DNA of 6,115 nt from an uncultured Bacilli bacterium. GTDB taxonomy: Bacteria; Bacillota_I; Bacilli_A; RF39; UBA660. Of the stretch, positions 4,679 through 6,115 are shown piece after piece. The stretch is taken from NCBI GenBank assembly GCA_947629195.1, contig CANRCS010000058.1, forward strand, positions 1 to 6,115, in the 5' to 3' direction. Below the pieces are notes generated by a model that was not told the origin of the DNA, ran no database searches, and saw nothing but the letters and a program-made list of their open reading frames with translations. The position numbers and the translations under genes are program-made. Numbering within the stretch: position 1 is the first letter of the stretch; every line of letters starts with the position of its first letter.

Positions 4679-5809
4679 ATGAAAAACGTATCTAGATATA
4701 AAGTAGAAAAGTCAATTTTAATACCACTTATTATACTTGCTATAATAAGTGTAACAACAATACTTAGTGCACAAAACTTACTTGATAGTTCTCATAGTAC
4801 TTTATATATTAAACAAGGTATATGGTTTGTAGTTGGTTTTGCTTTAGCATATTTTATAATGTATATTGGTAATGATTTTTTATATCGTAATATATATATA
4901 TTGTATATTATTGGAGTACTCGCACTTATCGCACTTCTCTTATTCGCAACACCTATAAATAACGCTAAATGTTGGTTTTCACTACCAGGTATTGGTACTA
5001 TACAACCCAGTGAATTTATGAAAATTATACTGATTATGACATTAGCTCGGGTTATAAATGATTTTAATGAGGAAAATGATAATCCCACTATAGGAGATGA
5101 ATTTAAGTTTTTAATAAAGGTATTAATAATTGTTGGAATACCTTCTATACTAACCTTTTTACAACCTGATACAGGTGTAGTATTTATATATTTATTAATT
5201 ACAATTTGTATGTTATTTGTAAGTGGTATTAGATATAGATGGTTTGTATTTGCATTTGGATTTCTTGCTATTGTAATTGGAATAGTACTTGCTACTTACT
5301 TATTAAATCAAGAAATGTTTATAAAGATATTTGGTATTGATTTCTTTTATAGGATAGATAGACTACTAGATTGGAAAAGTGGTAGTGGTATGCAACTTGA
5401 AAATTCCTTAATGGCAATAGGTTCAGGTGGATTATTCGGTAAAGGATTTGGCAAAACTCCAATTTATTTTCCAGAACCACAAACAGATTTTATATTTGCA
5501 GTATTCGCAAGTAATTATGGATTATTTGGTTCTATAATCTTAATTGCAATATTAGTATTTTTAGATGTTAAAATAATAAACTTAGGTATTAAAAGTGTAA
5601 ATAATACTAATAAATATGCTATTGCAGGAATAGTTGGTATGCTTTTATATCAACAATTTCAAAATATAGGTATGACTATTGGTCTTTTACCAATAACAGG
5701 TATTACGCTACCATTTATAAGTTACGGTGGATCTTCTCTATTATCATATATGCTGATGGCCGGAATTATATTTAGTGTAAGTAATGAAAATTTAAGATAT
5801 ACTAACTAA
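4679..5809 (+). CDS. rodA: RodA-like SEDS peptidoglycan glycosyltransferase
   Basis: A 376-residue polytopic membrane protein of the SEDS family (RodA/FtsW/SpoVE), which polymerises lipid II into glycan strands with a class B PBP partner. Length is normal (RodA is about 370-395) and about ten membrane segments are visible. Motifs are IQPSEFMK (108-115), LQPDTGV (161-167), IGSGGLFGKG (247-256), PEPQTDFIF (265-273) with the catalytic Asp270, and NIGMTIGLLPITG to FISYGGSS (329-353). NIGMTIGLLP favours RodA over FtsW or SpoVE. Trp99 matches the conserved tryptophan, but the usual Arg before it is Cys98, and the usual GEELG after TDFIF is ASNYG (277-281). The start at 4679 is chosen because AGGTGAT is 7 bases upstream. 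GTG at 4667 and ATG at 4670 are in frame but overlap that site. No PBP gene is adjacent. Confidence 0.92.
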   Translation: MKNVSRYKVEKSILIPLIILAIISVTTILSAQNLLDSSHSTLYIKQGIWFVVGFALAYFIMYIGNDFLYRNIYILYIIGVLALIALLLFATPINNAKCWFSLPGIGTIQPSEFMKIILIMTLARVINDFNEENDNPTIGDEFKFLIKVLIIVGIPSILTFLQPDTGVVFIYLLITICMLFVSGIRYRWFVFAFGFLAIVIGIVLATYLLNQEMFIKIFGIDFFYRIDRLLDWKSGSGMQLENSLMAIGSGGLFGKGFGKTPIYFPEPQTDFIFAVFASNYGLFGSIILIAILVFLDVKIINLGIKSVNNTNKYAIAGIVGMLLYQQFQNIGMTIGLLPITGITLPFISYGGSSLLSYMLMAGIIFSVSNENLRYTN

Positions 5810-5845
5810 AAATAGTGATTAAAATTGTTTTTAATCACTATTTTT
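5808..5845. terminator. Bidirectional terminator between convergent genes
   Basis: A perfect 17-bp stem (5808-5824 with 5829-5845) with a TTGT loop is flanked by A and T runs. It includes the last bases of the RodA-like stop codon (5807-5809) and the stop codon and final codons of the opposing gene (stop at 5831-5833), so one hairpin serves both strands. Confidence 0.88.
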
Positions 5846-6115
5846 TAAAATATTTTTTATGTCTGATATGTCCATATTTGTTATTAATGAGATTTCCTCT
5901 ATGCTTTTTCCTGTTTCTTGTAATGTCTTTATAAGTATAGATAATGCATCTTTTGTAGACTTTAGTTCTTCATCTTTTTTTGATAGGATATCTTTAGTAG
6001 ACTGTAATTCCTTTTGAGTATTTTTAATTTTTACATCTTTCTTTTGAAGCTCTTTTTCTTTTTCTTTAACAGCTTCATATATTGCAGTGTTCATTTCATA
6101 TTTGTATCTTTCTCT
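5831..6115 (-). CDS. C-terminal part of an Rpn-family (PD-(D/E)XK) protein, cut by the right edge
   Basis: The reading frame stays open to the window edge, giving 94 visible residues: RERYKYEM before Met at 6092-6094, then a Lys/Glu-rich coiled coil, then TGKSIEEISLITNMDISDIKNIL. The REKYEM-like stretch, charged helix and final G-x-x-I-E-E-I-x-x-x-T-x-x-x-x-x-x-I helix pair are the usual C-terminus of Rpn-family recombination-promoting nucleases, also annotated as PD-(D/E)XK nuclease family transposases. The nuclease domain itself would lie outside the window, so the call rests on the tail. The coiled coil shows an internal heptad-based repeat (ELQSTKDILSKKDE, then ELKSTKDALS, 42 bases apart). 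The ATG at 6092-6094 has no convincing ribosome binding site, so it is probably internal. Ends in a terminator shared with the RodA-like gene. Confidence 0.65.
   Translation of the reverse strand, partial: RERYKYEMNTAIYEAVKEKEKELQKKDVKIKNTQKELQSTKDILSKKDEELKSTKDALSILIKTLQETGKSIEEISLITNMDISDIKNILKNSD

Noticed and set aside
4667..4681. GTG at 4667 or ATG at 4670 as start of the RodA-like gene
   Set aside because: Both overlap the AGGTGAT ribosome binding site and would lie within a few bases of the predicted transcript start. ATG at 4679 has correct spacing.
4792..5088. Minus-strand open frame inside the RodA-like gene
   Set aside because: It is the complement of conserved SEDS membrane segments and has no start signals.
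1..6115. tRNA, rRNA, riboswitch or CRISPR array
   Set aside because: No cloverleaf with a TTCRA arm, no regularly spaced direct repeats and no recognisable riboswitch core were seen on either strand.

Overview
The window comes from a strongly AT-rich, endospore-forming Bacillota. The evidence is very low GC by eye, consensus sigma-A promoters, AGGAGG-type ribosome binding sites, a CotY/CotZ-type spore coat protein and a sporulation-kinase-like sensor. The coding style (short intergenic regions, AT-only terminator stems, a sortase-like NTPQTYD tail, a C-terminal piece of an Rpn/PD-(D/E)XK protein) suggests a gut-type Bacilli/Erysipelotrichia or RF39-like lineage. That placement is inference.

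Layout. Left edge (minus strand): the first three codons of a gene, with a long leader and a promoter carrying a G8 run in its spacer. 162-503: HU protein with its terminator. 628-1830: membrane sensor histidine kinase without a response regulator. 1915-2250: small membrane-anchored PTS EIIB-like protein that lacks the phosphorylatable cysteine. 2390-2830 (plus): Cys-rich spore coat protein. 2858-4030 (minus): secreted surface protein with a C-terminal sorting-type tail, convergent with the coat gene. 4231-4581 (minus): unknown 116-residue protein. 4679-5809 (plus): RodA-like SEDS glycosyltransferase, divergent from it. 5831-6115 (minus): C-terminal part of an Rpn-family protein running off the right edge.

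The genes appear to be mostly single transcription units with their own promoters or terminators, so this is not one operon. The only functional themes are sporulation (kinase, coat protein) and cell envelope (surface protein, RodA). The strongest non-coding signal is that the promoter and leader of the left-edge gene (about 10-138) and those of the surface protein (about 4030-4159) look like copies of one control region. Both carry TGTGGATAA-like (DnaA-box-like) nonamers on each side of the promoter and a G-run in the spacer. No defence system, CRISPR array, RNA gene or complete mobile element is visible. No gene-free stretch exceeds 300 bases.
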